Source: Rhizobium mayense (lineage in GTDB: Bacteria > Pseudomonadota > Alphaproteobacteria > Rhizobiales > Rhizobiaceae). From it: DNA of 64,000 nucleotides. The stretch lies in the NCBI RefSeq assembly GCF_030272705.1, contig NZ_JARFYM010000004.1, forward strand, positions 245,578-309,577, written 5' to 3'. The notes under the pieces are model-generated. The model did no database searches. It had not been told where the DNA came from and was given only the letters and a program-made list of their open reading frames with translations. The position numbers and the translations under genes are program-made. Of this stretch, positions 36,276 to 45,546 are shown piece after piece (position 1 is the first letter of the stretch; every line of letters begins with the position of its first letter).

Positions 36276-38528
36276 ATGCGGTACCCTCCCTATCTCCCCA
36301 CAACCGATTTTGCCACGCAGTTTGGTCCGGCTGGTTTCGCATTCGACTATGCCGTGGATGCCGCCCAGCGCAGCATTCTGTTCTGGGATGTGATGCGACA
36401 GCGCGGCAATCAATCTCAGGCCCACGCTAAAGCGACAGCGCCGCATGTACTGAGCTTCTCCCACGACCTGTTGCTTGACGGACGGACGCTGGAGAGGCCC
36501 GTCAACTACGGGCTCGTTCGAATCGTGCCGCCGAAGGGGGTGGAGGTTGACGAAACGCGCCGGCCTTTCGTGGTTGTCGACCCGAGGGCCGGACATGGAC
36601 CGGGGATCGGCGGCTTCAAGGCGGACAGCGAAATCGGCGTCGCACTGAAGGCTGGGCACCCCTGCTATTTCATCGGCTTCCTTCCGGAGCCGGTGCCAGG
36701 CCAGACGATCGAAGACATTGGGCGGGCCGAAGCGATCTTTCTGGAAAAAGTGATTTCGCTGCATCCGCAGGCTGATGCCAAACCCTGCGTGATCGGGAAC
36801 TGCCAAGCCGGTTGGGCCGTCATGATGCTGGCGGCCATACGGCCCGAACTGTTCGGCTCGATCATCATTGCCGGTGCACCACTTTCTTACTGGGCGGGTG
36901 AACGCGGCAAGTATCCGATGCGCTATTCGGGCGGGCTGCTTGGCGGCACCTGGCTTACCGCGCTCGCCAGCGATCTCGGGAACGGGCAGTTCGACGGCGC
37001 GTTGCTCGTGCAGAACTTCGAGAACCAGAACCCGGCCAATACACTCTGGACGAAGCAATATAATCTCTACTCGAAGATCGACACCGAGGCACCGCGCTAT
37101 CTTGGTTTCGAGCAGTGGTGGGGCGCCCACGTCAGCCTCAACGCGGAGGAGATCCAGTTCATCGTCGACGAGCTTTTCGTGGGCAACAACCTCGCCGCGG
37201 GCCGCGTCAAAACTTCGAAGGGCGAGGCAATCGATCTCCGCAACATTCGCGCTCCAATCGTCGTCTTCTGCTCGAAGGGAGACAACATCACGCCGCCGGC
37301 GCAGGCGCTCGGCTGGATACTGGACCTCTATGAGGATGTGAACGAGATCCGTTCGCATGGGCAGACGATCGTCTACACGGTGCACGAAACGATCGGCCAT
37401 CTCGGGATTTTCGTGTCTGCAAGCGTTGCCCGCAAGGAGCACGGAGAATTCTCGAGCAATATCGACCTGATCGACGCGCTGCCACCCGGGCTCTACGAGG
37501 CAATTTTCGAAGCCAAGACTGATGAGACCGTCGGCGGGGACCTCGTCGAGGGCGATTGGATCATGCGCTGCGAAGCAAGAACGCTGGATGACATCCGCGC
37601 GCTCGGTTGCAATGACCGTGCCGATGATCGGCGTTTTGCGACTGTCGCGAAGGTGTCGGATATCAACCTTTCGCTTTACCGGACTTTCCTTCAGCCTTTC
37701 GTCCGCGCGATGGTTCCGGAAGGGGCGGCTCGGCAACTGCGCGAGATGCATCCGCTCCGGCTGCAGTATGAACTGTTTTCCAACGTCAATCCCTGGATGG
37801 CGCTGATTGCGGATCTCGCCGACGATGTGGCGAAAGAACGTCGTCCTGTTCCTGCGGACAATCCCTTCGTGGCTTTGGAGAAAGCGTTCTCAGGCCAAGT
37901 CGTAGCGGGGTTAGAGGCGTGGCGCCAGGGAATCGAGGCGCTGAGCGAGGCGACCTTCCTCTCCCTCTATGGATCACCGTTCCTGCAGGCGGCAGTCGGC
38001 ATCGATGCGTCGGATACCAAGCCGCAGCGGCGTGCAAGCAAGACCGCACTGCATGCGCAGGCGCTCAAGACGAGGATCGAGGAACTCAGGGCGCAAATGA
38101 GCAATGGCGGACTTCGGGAAGGGCTCGCGCGCAGTCTGCTCTACGTCGCCATCGCAAGCGGCGCGGCGGACGAACGGGGGTTCGCGGCCATTCGGCGAAT
38201 GCGACGTTCGGAGAACGGAATGCCGGCGATGACCCTGGCCGAGTTCAAGGCCTTGATCCGCGACCAATTCCTTATGCTGCTGATCGACGAGGAGACCGCC
38301 GTCAAGGCAATCCCGCGTTTGTTGCCTGCTGACCAGGGTATTCGTCGCGAAGCCCTGTCCTCCCTTGGTGACGTCTTGAATGCACGTGGTGCGCTTTCTG
38401 GCGAGGCCGAACAGCGCTGGCAGAGGATCGTCGAACTCTTCGGCGTTTCCGAAGAGCCGATCGCCGCATCGGTACCGGTGTCGCCGCCAAAGCCTGCGCC
38501 GGTGAAGCCTGTCCGGCGTGCAAGCTGA
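36276..38528 (+). CDS. DUF3141 domain protein, alpha/beta-hydrolase-like
   Basis: A 750-residue protein with GHGPGIGGFK and the nucleophile-elbow-like segment VIGNCQAGWA within an alpha/beta hydrolase fold in the first half; the second half is the DUF3141-specific region. PHB-polymerase-like and DUF3141 proteins are often encoded beside pta and ackA. In the elbow (GxCxAG) a cysteine stands where hydrolases usually have serine, as in PHA synthases. It is followed 60 bp later by a phosphate acetyltransferase gene. A function in short-chain acyl metabolism is inferred. Confidence 0.8.
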   Translation: MRYPPYLPTTDFATQFGPAGFAFDYAVDAAQRSILFWDVMRQRGNQSQAHAKATAPHVLSFSHDLLLDGRTLERPVNYGLVRIVPPKGVEVDETRRPFVVVDPRAGHGPGIGGFKADSEIGVALKAGHPCYFIGFLPEPVPGQTIEDIGRAEAIFLEKVISLHPQADAKPCVIGNCQAGWAVMMLAAIRPELFGSIIIAGAPLSYWAGERGKYPMRYSGGLLGGTWLTALASDLGNGQFDGALLVQNFENQNPANTLWTKQYNLYSKIDTEAPRYLGFEQWWGAHVSLNAEEIQFIVDELFVGNNLAAGRVKTSKGEAIDLRNIRAPIVVFCSKGDNITPPAQALGWILDLYEDVNEIRSHGQTIVYTVHETIGHLGIFVSASVARKEHGEFSSNIDLIDALPPGLYEAIFEAKTDETVGGDLVEGDWIMRCEARTLDDIRALGCNDRADDRRFATVAKVSDINLSLYRTFLQPFVRAMVPEGAARQLREMHPLRLQYELFSNVNPWMALIADLADDVAKERRPVPADNPFVALEKAFSGQVVAGLEAWRQGIEALSEATFLSLYGSPFLQAAVGIDASDTKPQRRASKTALHAQALKTRIEELRAQMSNGGLREGLARSLLYVAIASGAADERGFAAIRRMRRSENGMPAMTLAEFKALIRDQFLMLLIDEETAVKAIPRLLPADQGIRREALSSLGDVLNARGALSGEAEQRWQRIVELFGVSEEPIAASVPVSPPKPAPVKPVRRAS

Positions 38529-38588
38529 CTGACAAAGGCCTTAAGCCGAGAGCCTGAATGCGTCTTTCAACAGGGGGAGCATACGCAG

Positions 38589-39554
38589 ATGCCGGATCTG
38601 GAAAACGTTGGGGAAGCCGGGCGACATGAGAAATATGAGCGCCTGATAGCCAGAGCCAAGCAAGCACCGGCGATGACGACAGTCGTCGCTCATCCCTGCG
38701 ACGAGACGTCACTGCGCGGGGCAGTCGAGGCGGCCGAGGTCGGGCTGATGCGCCCGATCCTTGTCGGGCCCGCGGAAAAAGTGCGCGCCGTCGCCAAAGA
38801 GAACAACATTGATATCTCGCCCTACGAGCTGGTCGACGCGCCGCACAGCGACGCAGCCGCGGCAAAGGCCGTGGAAATCGTCCGCGAGGGCCGTGCCGAC
38901 CTTTTGATGAAGGGAAGCTTGCACACGGATGAACTCATGCGGGCCGTAACGTCGTCCGCTACGGGGCTGAGGACGGCACGACGGATCAGCCACGTTTTCG
39001 TGATGGATGTCCCGAACCACACGGAAACGCTCTTCATCACCGACGCGGCCATCAACATCGCGCCGGATCTCGATGCCAAACGCGATATCATTCAAAACGC
39101 GATCGACCTCTTCACCCAGATCGGCCTTGGCACGCCGCGGGTGGCGATCCTTTCGGCGGTCGAAACGGTCACGTCGAAGATCCCTTCGACAATCGACGCT
39201 GCCGCGCTTTGCAAGATGTCCGAGCGCGGACAGATAACAGGCGGCATTCTCGACGGACCGCTTGCCTTCGACAATGCAATCGATCCGGAAGCGGCAGGGA
39301 TAAAGGGCATTCAATCGTCCGTCGCCGGCCGCGCCCAAATCCTCGTCGTTCCCAATCTCGAATCCGGTAACATGCTGGCGAAGAATCTGACCTTCCTCGC
39401 GAGGGCGGATGCGGCCGGCGTCGTCCTTGGTGCGCGCGTACCTATCATTCTGACGTCGCGAGCGGATTCCGTACGAGCACGCCTTGCCTCCTGCGCCGTC
39501 GGCGTGCTGCTGGCCGATGCGCGCCGCCGCACGGCTCCGATACAGGGAGGTTGA
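38589..39554 (+). CDS. pta: Phosphate acetyl/butyryltransferase
   Basis: A 321-residue protein of the Pta/Ptb family. Typical segments are [42 protein letters not shown] and [15 protein letters not shown]. It transfers an acyl group between CoA and phosphate, giving acyl phosphate for the acetate kinase encoded four bases downstream. The short length matches the PTA-domain-only form, as opposed to the three-domain enterobacterial Pta. It may prefer acetyl or butyryl groups. Confidence 0.88.
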   Translation: MPDLENVGEAGRHEKYERLIARAKQAPAMTTVVAHPCDETSLRGAVEAAEVGLMRPILVGPAEKVRAVAKENNIDISPYELVDAPHSDAAAAKAVEIVREGRADLLMKGSLHTDELMRAVTSSATGLRTARRISHVFVMDVPNHTETLFITDAAINIAPDLDAKRDIIQNAIDLFTQIGLGTPRVAILSAVETVTSKIPSTIDAAALCKMSERGQITGGILDGPLAFDNAIDPEAAGIKGIQSSVAGRAQILVVPNLESGNMLAKNLTFLARADAAGVVLGARVPIILTSRADSVRARLASCAVGVLLADARRRTAPIQGG

Positions 39555-39558
39555 CGCG

Positions 39559-40731
39559 ATGGATACCATTCTCGTCGTGAATGCCGGTTCCTCCAGCCTG
39601 AAATTCGAGATCTTCGCCGCGGCGGGTTCGCTCACGCGACAAATCAAGGGAAAGATGGACGGGATCGGCACCGCGCCGCACCTGACCATCAAGGGCTCCG
39701 GCGGCGATCGGCTGGCGGACGAGGGCTATCCATCAGAGACCGTTCCGGATTTGCCTGCGGCGATGCGACTGGTGGGACAATGGCTGCGGGAACGACACGA
39801 GGGGCAGCTGATCGCCGTCGGCCATCGGGTCGTCCACGGCGGCCCCGACCATATGCGGCCGGCGCGGATCGATGAAAACGTGGTGCGGCAACTGGAGCGA
39901 TATACGCCGCTTGCGCCGCTGCATCAGCCGAACAATCTTGCGCCCATCCGCGTGCTGCTGGAGCATCAACCGCAGCTCGCCCAAGTCGCCTGCTTCGACA
40001 CTGCCTTCCATCGCGGCCATGATCCGATGGCCGACCACTATGCCATTCCGGCAAGTTATTTCGACGAGGGTGTCCGGCGCTACGGCTTTCATGGACTGTC
40101 CTACGAATATGTGGCCGGAAGGCTGGCGGAGATCGCGCCAGGCGTTGGCGATGGACGGGTCATCGTCGCGCATCTCGGAAGCGGCGCCTCCATGTGCGCG
40201 CTTTACCAGGGGCGAAGCGTCGAGAGCACACTCGGGTTCACCGCGCTAGACGGATTGCCGATGGGCACACGATGCGGGCAAATCGATCCCGGTGTGCTTC
40301 TCTATCTGCTCCAGCAGCATGGCATGTCGGCCGCAGAACTGCAGGATCTCCTCTACAAGGAGTCGGGACTCAAGGGTCTCTCCGGCATCAGCAACGACGT
40401 GCGCGACCTGCTTGCAAGCGACAACGCGGGTGCAGCGCTGGCGCTCGACCATTTCGTGTACCGCATCGGCCTCAACGCCGGCTTGCTGGCGGCGGCACTC
40501 GGTGGGGTGGATGCCTTCGTCTTCACGGCTGGCGTCGGGGAAAATTCGCCGGTGATGCGTGCGCGGATTGCCGAGAAGCTCCGCTGGCTCGGAGCATCGC
40601 TCGATCCTCGGCGAAACAATGCTGGCGAGTTGCTGGTGTCGAACGATGATAGCAAGGTCGCAATCTATGTCGTGCCGACCGACGAGGAATTGATGATTGC
40701 GCAGCATACGCTGGCGGTCATCGCCAATTGA
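39559..40731 (+). CDS. ackA: Acetate kinase
   Basis: A 390-residue ASKHA-superfamily kinase. Conserved motifs are [11 protein letters not shown] at the start, the GHRVVHGG loop, FDTAFH with the substrate-binding region, the [11 protein letters not shown] segment, [10 protein letters not shown] and [12 protein letters not shown]. It converts acetyl phosphate and ADP to acetate and ATP, or the reverse. The start is ATG 39559 behind GGGAGG, four bases after pta. In rhizobia the linked pta-ackA pair is reported to respond to phosphate limitation; I see no convincing Pho box here. Confidence 0.93.
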   Translation: MDTILVVNAGSSSLKFEIFAAAGSLTRQIKGKMDGIGTAPHLTIKGSGGDRLADEGYPSETVPDLPAAMRLVGQWLRERHEGQLIAVGHRVVHGGPDHMRPARIDENVVRQLERYTPLAPLHQPNNLAPIRVLLEHQPQLAQVACFDTAFHRGHDPMADHYAIPASYFDEGVRRYGFHGLSYEYVAGRLAEIAPGVGDGRVIVAHLGSGASMCALYQGRSVESTLGFTALDGLPMGTRCGQIDPGVLLYLLQQHGMSAAELQDLLYKESGLKGLSGISNDVRDLLASDNAGAALALDHFVYRIGLNAGLLAAALGGVDAFVFTAGVGENSPVMRARIAEKLRWLGASLDPRRNNAGELLVSNDDSKVAIYVVPTDEELMIAQHTLAVIAN

Positions 40732-40784
40732 CGCGGTCGCGCAGGATGTGCGCGGCAGGTTTTTGGATCAAAGAGGGGGCTGAG

Positions 40785-41567
40785 ATGATTCCCGAGGTGA
40801 AGGCCAAGCTTCTTGAAGGAAAACGCGGGCTGGTGGTCGGCATCGCCAATGACCAGTCGATCGCCTGGGGCTGCGCTCGGGCCTTCCGGGCCTTGGGCGC
40901 AGAACTTGCGGTGACCTATCTCAACGACAAGGCCAAGCCTTACGTCGAGCCCCTGGCGCAGGAGCTTGGAGCGCCTGTCTTCATGCCGCTTGACGTCTCC
41001 GTGCCGGGACAGCTGGAGGCGGTATTCGACCGTATCACGGAGCAATGGGGCGAGCTCGATTTCGTCGTGCATTCGATCGCCTTTTCGCCGAAGGATACGC
41101 TGCAGGGGCGCGTCGTCGATGTGCCGCGCGACGGGTTTCTGAAGACGATCGACATTTCCTGCTGGTCGTTCATTCGTATGGCACACCTTGCCGAGCCTTT
41201 GATGAAACATGGCGGGACGCTGTTCACCATGACCTACTATGGCAGCCAGATGGTGGTGAAAAACTACAACGTCATGGGTGTCGCTAAGGCGGCGCTGGAA
41301 AGCGCCGTCCGCTACATCGCCGCCGAACTTGGACCGAAGGGCATTCGGGTGCATGCCATCTCTCCCGGCCCACTGGCGACACGCGCAGCCTCCGGTATCC
41401 CCGAATTCGACGAGCTCTTAAACAAGGCGCAGGAAACGGCGCCGGCACGCAGCTTGGTCTCAATCGACGATGTCGGCATGGCAACCGCCTTCCTCGCACA
41501 TGACGCAGCGCGGTTGATCACCGGCGACACGATCTATATCGACGGCGGCTACCATATCATCGATTAG
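40785..41567 (+). CDS. fabI: Enoyl-[acyl-carrier-protein] reductase (FabI)
   Basis: A 260-residue FabI-type SDR. It has the FabI-specific nucleotide motif GIANDQSIAWG and catalytic NYNVMGVAKAALES with Tyr161 and Lys168 (Tyr-x6-Lys), and DGGYHIID at the end. It reduces enoyl-ACP in fatty-acid elongation. It starts at ATG 40785 after GAGGGGGCTGAG. Its linkage to pta-ackA and DUF3141 suggests a second, condition-specific copy instead of the housekeeping gene. That last point is inferred. Confidence 0.93.
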   Translation: MIPEVKAKLLEGKRGLVVGIANDQSIAWGCARAFRALGAELAVTYLNDKAKPYVEPLAQELGAPVFMPLDVSVPGQLEAVFDRITEQWGELDFVVHSIAFSPKDTLQGRVVDVPRDGFLKTIDISCWSFIRMAHLAEPLMKHGGTLFTMTYYGSQMVVKNYNVMGVAKAALESAVRYIAAELGPKGIRVHAISPGPLATRAASGIPEFDELLNKAQETAPARSLVSIDDVGMATAFLAHDAARLITGDTIYIDGGYHIID

Positions 41568-41622
41568 CGTCACCGCCTTGGTCCACTAAAGCGGGACTCG
41601 CTCAGGGATCGCGGCTCAAAAA

Positions 41623-41925
41623 TCAGCGTTTGCGCACGAACTCCGTGCGCAGGACCAGACCCTTGATCGTGTCATGCCGGCAATCGATCTCCTCGGGGTT
41701 GTCGGTCAGCCGGATCGACCGGATCACAGTTCCCTGCTTCAGCGTCTGGCTGGCGCCCTTGACCTTGAGGTCCTTGATCAGGACGACGGAATCTCCGTCT
41801 GCGAGAACATTACCCGAGGCATCATGAACCTGTGCGGCCCGAGCTTTCTCGGCAGCGATTTCGGAAGCGGGCCGCCACTCGCCGGTAGCTTCATCATAGA
41901 TGTAGTCGTCGTCCTGGTCGTTCAT
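41623..41925 (-). CDS. PhnA/YjdM-like protein lacking the zinc ribbon
   Basis: A 100-residue protein. The C-terminal PhnA domain is clear (NVLADGDSVVLIKDLKVKG ... IRSIRLT ... IDCRHDTIKG ... LRTEFVRK), matching E. coli YjdM/PhnA. The N-terminal four-cysteine zinc ribbon of that protein is replaced by an acidic MNDQDDDYIYDEATGEW segment with no cysteines. The start is ATG 41925. Despite the historic name, PhnA is not an established phosphonate enzyme, and its role here is unknown. It is convergent with fabI. Confidence 0.85.
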   Translation of the reverse strand: MNDQDDDYIYDEATGEWRPASEIAAEKARAAQVHDASGNVLADGDSVVLIKDLKVKGASQTLKQGTVIRSIRLTDNPEEIDCRHDTIKGLVLRTEFVRKR

Positions 41926-42002
41926 GTGCGTCGTTTCTCGTCTCTTGATATGGCGCGGCGCGTGCGGTCGTCCGCCGGCTGCGCTGGATCGGGTAGTCAC
42001 GG

Positions 42003-42019
42003 CCTCTATCGGATAGAGG
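42003..42019. promoter_or_regulatory. 17-bp near-perfect palindrome upstream of the PhnA-like gene
   Basis: CCTCTATC and GATAGAGG flank a single central base (42003-42019). The element is about 80 bp upstream of the PhnA-like ATG and 100 bp past the CoA-transferase stop on the same strand. It could be an operator or a 7-bp hairpin. It lacks a T-run, so I do not call it a terminator. Confidence 0.4.
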
Positions 42020-42118
42020 TGCCGGCGTAAAGCTCGGCGATCGCTGTTTTGGACCGCGGCGCGGCGGCCGGTAACCGCCAAGCCTTCCTTTCGCGATCGA
42101 ACGGACGATCTATTCGCC

Positions 42119-43486
42119 TCAATGCTCGGTGTTCATTTCCCGTGGTCCCACTGCAGTTTCAGCATAAAGCCCTGCCCCATAGGCCGCCCGGTCCAGCTCC
42201 TCGCGAAAATTCGGGTGGGCCAGCGCAATCAGCGCCCTGGCTCGCTCGGCCACGGACTTGCCCTTGAGGTTTGCCCATCCATACTCCGTAACGACGATAT
42301 GTGTGTCGGTGCGCGATGTTGTCACCGGTCCCGTCAGCGTCGGAACGATGCGTGAGAGCGTGCCTTTTGCTGCGGTGGAATGACAGGCGATGATCGAACG
42401 CCCGCCCCGCGACGCATAAGCGCCACGCACGAAATCGACCTGGCCGCCGGTTGCACTGAACTGTCTTCCGTTCATGAATTCCGAATTGCACGCGCCGCTC
42501 AGATCGATCTGCAGCGTCGCATTGACCGACACGACCCGGTTATTCTGAGCGATGACGAAGGGATTGTTCACGTAGTCGACCGGATAGGCCTCAATCGCCG
42601 GGTTGTTGTTCAGAAAGTCGTAAAGCGCCTGATCTCCCAGCGCAAAGGTGAAGATCGACCGGCCGACATGTGTCTGCTTGCAGCTGTTGTCGACCACGCC
42701 TGTCTTTACGAGCGTAGCGAGACCCGGCGTCATCATTTCCGTATGGATGCCAAGACGGCGATGTCGGGAAAGGCCCGAACACACCGCATCGGGCAAAGCA
42801 CCGATACCCATTTGCAGGCAATCGCCATCTTCCACCAGGCCCGCGATGATCGCCCCGATGGCGTCATCCACTTGATTGCGCGCAGCAGCAGGCAGCACAG
42901 GCAGGCTGACGTTGTTTTCAACCAGTGCCGTCACGCTTGATACGGGGATCATGCAATCACCCCGCACATAGGGCATATTGGCGTTGACCTCGAGGATCAG
43001 CCGGATCCCGGGCTTCCGCGATACCGTGAGCGCATAGTCGGTACTGGCGCCGAGGCTGAAATTGCCATCCGCATCCATCGGCGAAACGGTCGCGATCAAC
43101 GTATCCACTCCGACATGCTCGACCAGCGAACGCGGCACCTGGCTGAAATGGCAGGGTATCAGGTCGACGGCGGGCAATGCTTCCGCCAATCGCCTCTTGT
43201 CGAGCGCACGCTCGACGCCGCCATGAAAGTAACTCATCGGGACGATCACGTCGCGCAGCTCGAAATCGAACACGCTGGTGCCCGCGACGCCGGTACAAAG
43301 CAGATAATAGAGCCGCACATCCTTGACGGCTCCCGCTCTTGCCCGTTCGGCAAATGCCGCAAGGATGGCGGGTGGCTGACCGGCAGCCAGTGGCATCGCC
43401 ACTTTCGTGCCTGACGGGATCATGGCAACCGCGCCTTCTGCGGATGTCAGCCGTTCGCGATACAGCGTCTGATGGATCATTGTCAT
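42119..43486 (-). CDS. Acetyl-CoA hydrolase/transferase family protein
   Basis: A 455-residue class I CoA-transferase-fold protein of the acetyl-CoA hydrolase/4-hydroxybutyrate CoA-transferase type. The catalytic glutamate is expected in GIHTEMMTPG, and a glycine-rich MGIGALPDAVC segment is present. It moves CoA between acetate or another short acid and a partner acid. The start is ATG 43486 behind GGGAGGAGG. It is near pta-ackA but on the opposite strand, consistent with a local short-chain-acid metabolic theme. Confidence 0.88.
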   Translation of the reverse strand: MTMIHQTLYRERLTSAEGAVAMIPSGTKVAMPLAAGQPPAILAAFAERARAGAVKDVRLYYLLCTGVAGTSVFDFELRDVIVPMSYFHGGVERALDKRRLAEALPAVDLIPCHFSQVPRSLVEHVGVDTLIATVSPMDADGNFSLGASTDYALTVSRKPGIRLILEVNANMPYVRGDCMIPVSSVTALVENNVSLPVLPAAARNQVDDAIGAIIAGLVEDGDCLQMGIGALPDAVCSGLSRHRRLGIHTEMMTPGLATLVKTGVVDNSCKQTHVGRSIFTFALGDQALYDFLNNNPAIEAYPVDYVNNPFVIAQNNRVVSVNATLQIDLSGACNSEFMNGRQFSATGGQVDFVRGAYASRGGRSIIACHSTAAKGTLSRIVPTLTGPVTTSRTDTHIVVTEYGWANLKGKSVAERARALIALAHPNFREELDRAAYGAGLYAETAVGPREMNTEH

Positions 43487-43927
43487 TGGGCCCTCCTCCC
43501 AGTGCTTTATTCAGAACAAATCAGCATCCACTTTCACATTCACATCCTCATCGGCATTTTCGACCATTGCGGGCGCTTTCGTCTGCCGCAGAACATGCTC
43601 TATCAAAACCGCGCAATGCGTGTCTTTGCAAGGCTGGTTGCGGTGATGTGGCCTTCTTGCTGCGATCTCTGCGCTTGCTTTGCTCCCCTTCGATATCGAC
43701 AGCGCCGTGAAGTTATGGACTCCGACATAAAAGCTGGGCGTGCCCATTCGCCGGGCACACTCCAGCGCCGACAAGCATGCTCGAAGCCGATTGTATTCCG
43801 CCGTAGCACTTAATGTGTACTTAAATTATACAATTCGATTGACTCGATGATCGCACTGTGCGACCTTTCCTCCATCGGCGGCGACCGATGGCTTCAATCC
43901 CCGCGGAACCCTAGGAGGAAGATCTCG
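43487..43927. other. 440-bp intergenic region, divergent promoters
   Basis: No convincing coding sequence. It holds the start regions of the divergent CoA-transferase and GntR genes. An AT-rich patch at 43811-43835 contains GTGTAC and TATAC and could carry a promoter or a GntR/FCD-type operator, but the dyad is weak. AGGAGGAAG at about 43912 is the ribosome-binding site for the GntR gene. Confidence 0.4.
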
Positions 43928-44638
43928 ATGAAGGGCGGAAAGAACAGCCTCTATGATGATCTCAAGCGCCAAATTCTGACGATGGAGCTGGACCCTGATC
44001 AAGACCTCGACGAGGTCAGCCTCAGCGAGCAGTACGGCCTTTCGCGAACGCCGGTCCGGGAAATCTTCCGGCGCCTCGAAGGCGAGGGCTATGTTGACAT
44101 ACGTGCCAACCGAGGGGCGCGCGTCATCCCGATGAATCATCAGACATTGCGGCACTTCTTCCTTGTCGCGCCGATGATCTACGCCGCGATCGGCCGCCTC
44201 GCGGTACAGAATTTCAGACCAAAGCAGCTCGCCGACCTGAGGGACACGCAGGAGCGGTTTCGGACGGCAAGCACGTCCGGCGATGCGCTTTCAATGGTGC
44301 TGGAAAACAACCGTTTCCACGAGATCATCGGAGAGATGTCGTTCAACGCCTACCTGCAACCAAGCCTCGGTCGGCTACTGATCGACCATGCTCGGATCGG
44401 CCATACCTTCTTTCGGCCAAGGAACGACGACATGCGCCAGCGCCTGCAGCTGGCCATCGACCATCATGACGGCTTCATTGATGCGATTGCAGCTCATGAT
44501 GAGGACACGGTTGTCGACCTTGTTTTCGAACATTGGGAGCTGTCGCGCGAGAACATGGAGATGTTCATCGCGCCGCAAGGAATGAAAGCGGATGCGCTTG
44601 TCGAAGTGCCCGTCGCATCGATGGAGAAATCATCGTGA
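43928..44638 (+). CDS. GntR-family regulator (FCD-domain type)
   Basis: A 236-residue FadR-subfamily GntR protein. The winged helix spans residues 5-70, with LSEQYGLSRTPVREIFRRLEGEG as the recognition region and DIRANRGARV as the wing; the C-terminal all-helical FCD domain follows, with likely metal-binding histidines in NNRFHEII and DHHDGFIDAI. It starts at ATG 43928 after AGGAGGAAG. Its stop overlaps the DapA-like start, so it is the first gene of the downstream catabolic run. Its ligand is probably an acid intermediate of that pathway. Confidence 0.88.
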   Translation: MKGGKNSLYDDLKRQILTMELDPDQDLDEVSLSEQYGLSRTPVREIFRRLEGEGYVDIRANRGARVIPMNHQTLRHFFLVAPMIYAAIGRLAVQNFRPKQLADLRDTQERFRTASTSGDALSMVLENNRFHEIIGEMSFNAYLQPSLGRLLIDHARIGHTFFRPRNDDMRQRLQLAIDHHDGFIDAIAAHDEDTVVDLVFEHWELSRENMEMFIAPQGMKADALVEVPVASMEKSS

Positions 44639-45546
44639 ACTTCGAAGGCATCTATACACCGGCAATCACGCCGCTCGGGCCTGATGGGCAAATCGCCAGG
44701 CAGGCATTCGCCGCCGTCCTTGAATCCCTCATCGAGGCGAAGGTGCACGGCATCATCATCGGCGGATCGACCGGCGAATACTATGCCCAATCCATGCAGG
44801 AACGGATCGATCTTGCCGCCTATGCCAAGCAGGTCATCGGAAATCGTGTGCCGCTGATCGTCGGTACCGGCGCGACCCGGACTGAGGACTCGGTTGCCTA
44901 TGCCGCTTCCGCCAAAGAGATCGGAGCGGATGCAATCCTGGTGACGTCGCCACCCTATGCGCTGCCGACCGAGAAGGAGAACGCGGTCCATGCGCTCACA
45001 ATCGACCGCGCGGCTAATCTTCCGATCATGCTCTACAACTATCCGGCCCGCATGGGCGTGATGATGGGGGACCAATATTTCTCTCGCGTCGGCAAGTCCA
45101 GGAACGTCAAGGCGATCAAGGAAAGTTCCGGCGAGATGGCCAATGTCCATCTCCTGGCACGCAAGTTCCCGCACATCGCGCTCTCCTGTGGCTGGGACGA
45201 TCAGGCGCTCGAGTTCTTCGCCTGGGGCGCCAAGAGCTGGGTCTGCGCCGGATCCAATTTCCTGCCCCGCGAGCATGTCGCGCTCTACGAAGCTTGCGTG
45301 ATCGAAAAGAATTTCCACAAGGGCCGCGCGATCATGACCGCGATGCTGCCGCTGATGGATTTTCTCGAGACAGGTAAATTTGTGCAGTCGATCAAGCATG
45401 GCTGCGAAATCATCGGCCTGGAAGCCGGGCCGGTCCGCGCGCCGCTGCGCGGCCTGACGTCCGAAGAGAAACGAACCCTCGAAACTGTCGTCGCCAACCT
45501 GAAGCGCACGGTCGCCCAGATCACGTCGGGAGCCAACCATGCATGA
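44635..45546 (+). CDS. DapA/HypD-like class I aldolase-family enzyme
   Basis: A 303-residue DHDPS-superfamily enzyme. The Schiff-base Lys162 lies in KAIKESSGE and Tyr134 in LYNYPA, with the GGSTGEYYAQ phosphate/carboxylate loop. It starts at GTG 44635, overlapping the GntR stop, with GGAG about 10 nt upstream. In 4-hydroxyproline catabolism a DapA-family deaminase converts 1-pyrroline-4-hydroxy-2-carboxylate to alpha-ketoglutarate semialdehyde. That role is inferred from the epimerase, FAD enzyme and aldehyde dehydrogenase encoded in the same cluster; other 2-keto acid lyase or dehydratase activities remain possible. Confidence 0.83.
   Translation: MNFEGIYTPAITPLGPDGQIARQAFAAVLESLIEAKVHGIIIGGSTGEYYAQSMQERIDLAAYAKQVIGNRVPLIVGTGATRTEDSVAYAASAKEIGADAILVTSPPYALPTEKENAVHALTIDRAANLPIMLYNYPARMGVMMGDQYFSRVGKSRNVKAIKESSGEMANVHLLARKFPHIALSCGWDDQALEFFAWGAKSWVCAGSNFLPREHVALYEACVIEKNFHKGRAIMTAMLPLMDFLETGKFVQSIKHGCEIIGLEAGPVRAPLRGLTSEEKRTLETVVANLKRTVAQITSGANHA

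Noticed and set aside
43511..43774. 87-codon minus-strand open frame in the gap before the GntR gene
   Set aside because: No homology, no ribosome site and an unusual composition; it sits in a divergent promoter region.
43811..43835. GntR-type operator in the AT-rich patch
   Set aside because: GTA and TAC half-sites are present, but the arms do not pair beyond three bases, so it is not called as an operator.
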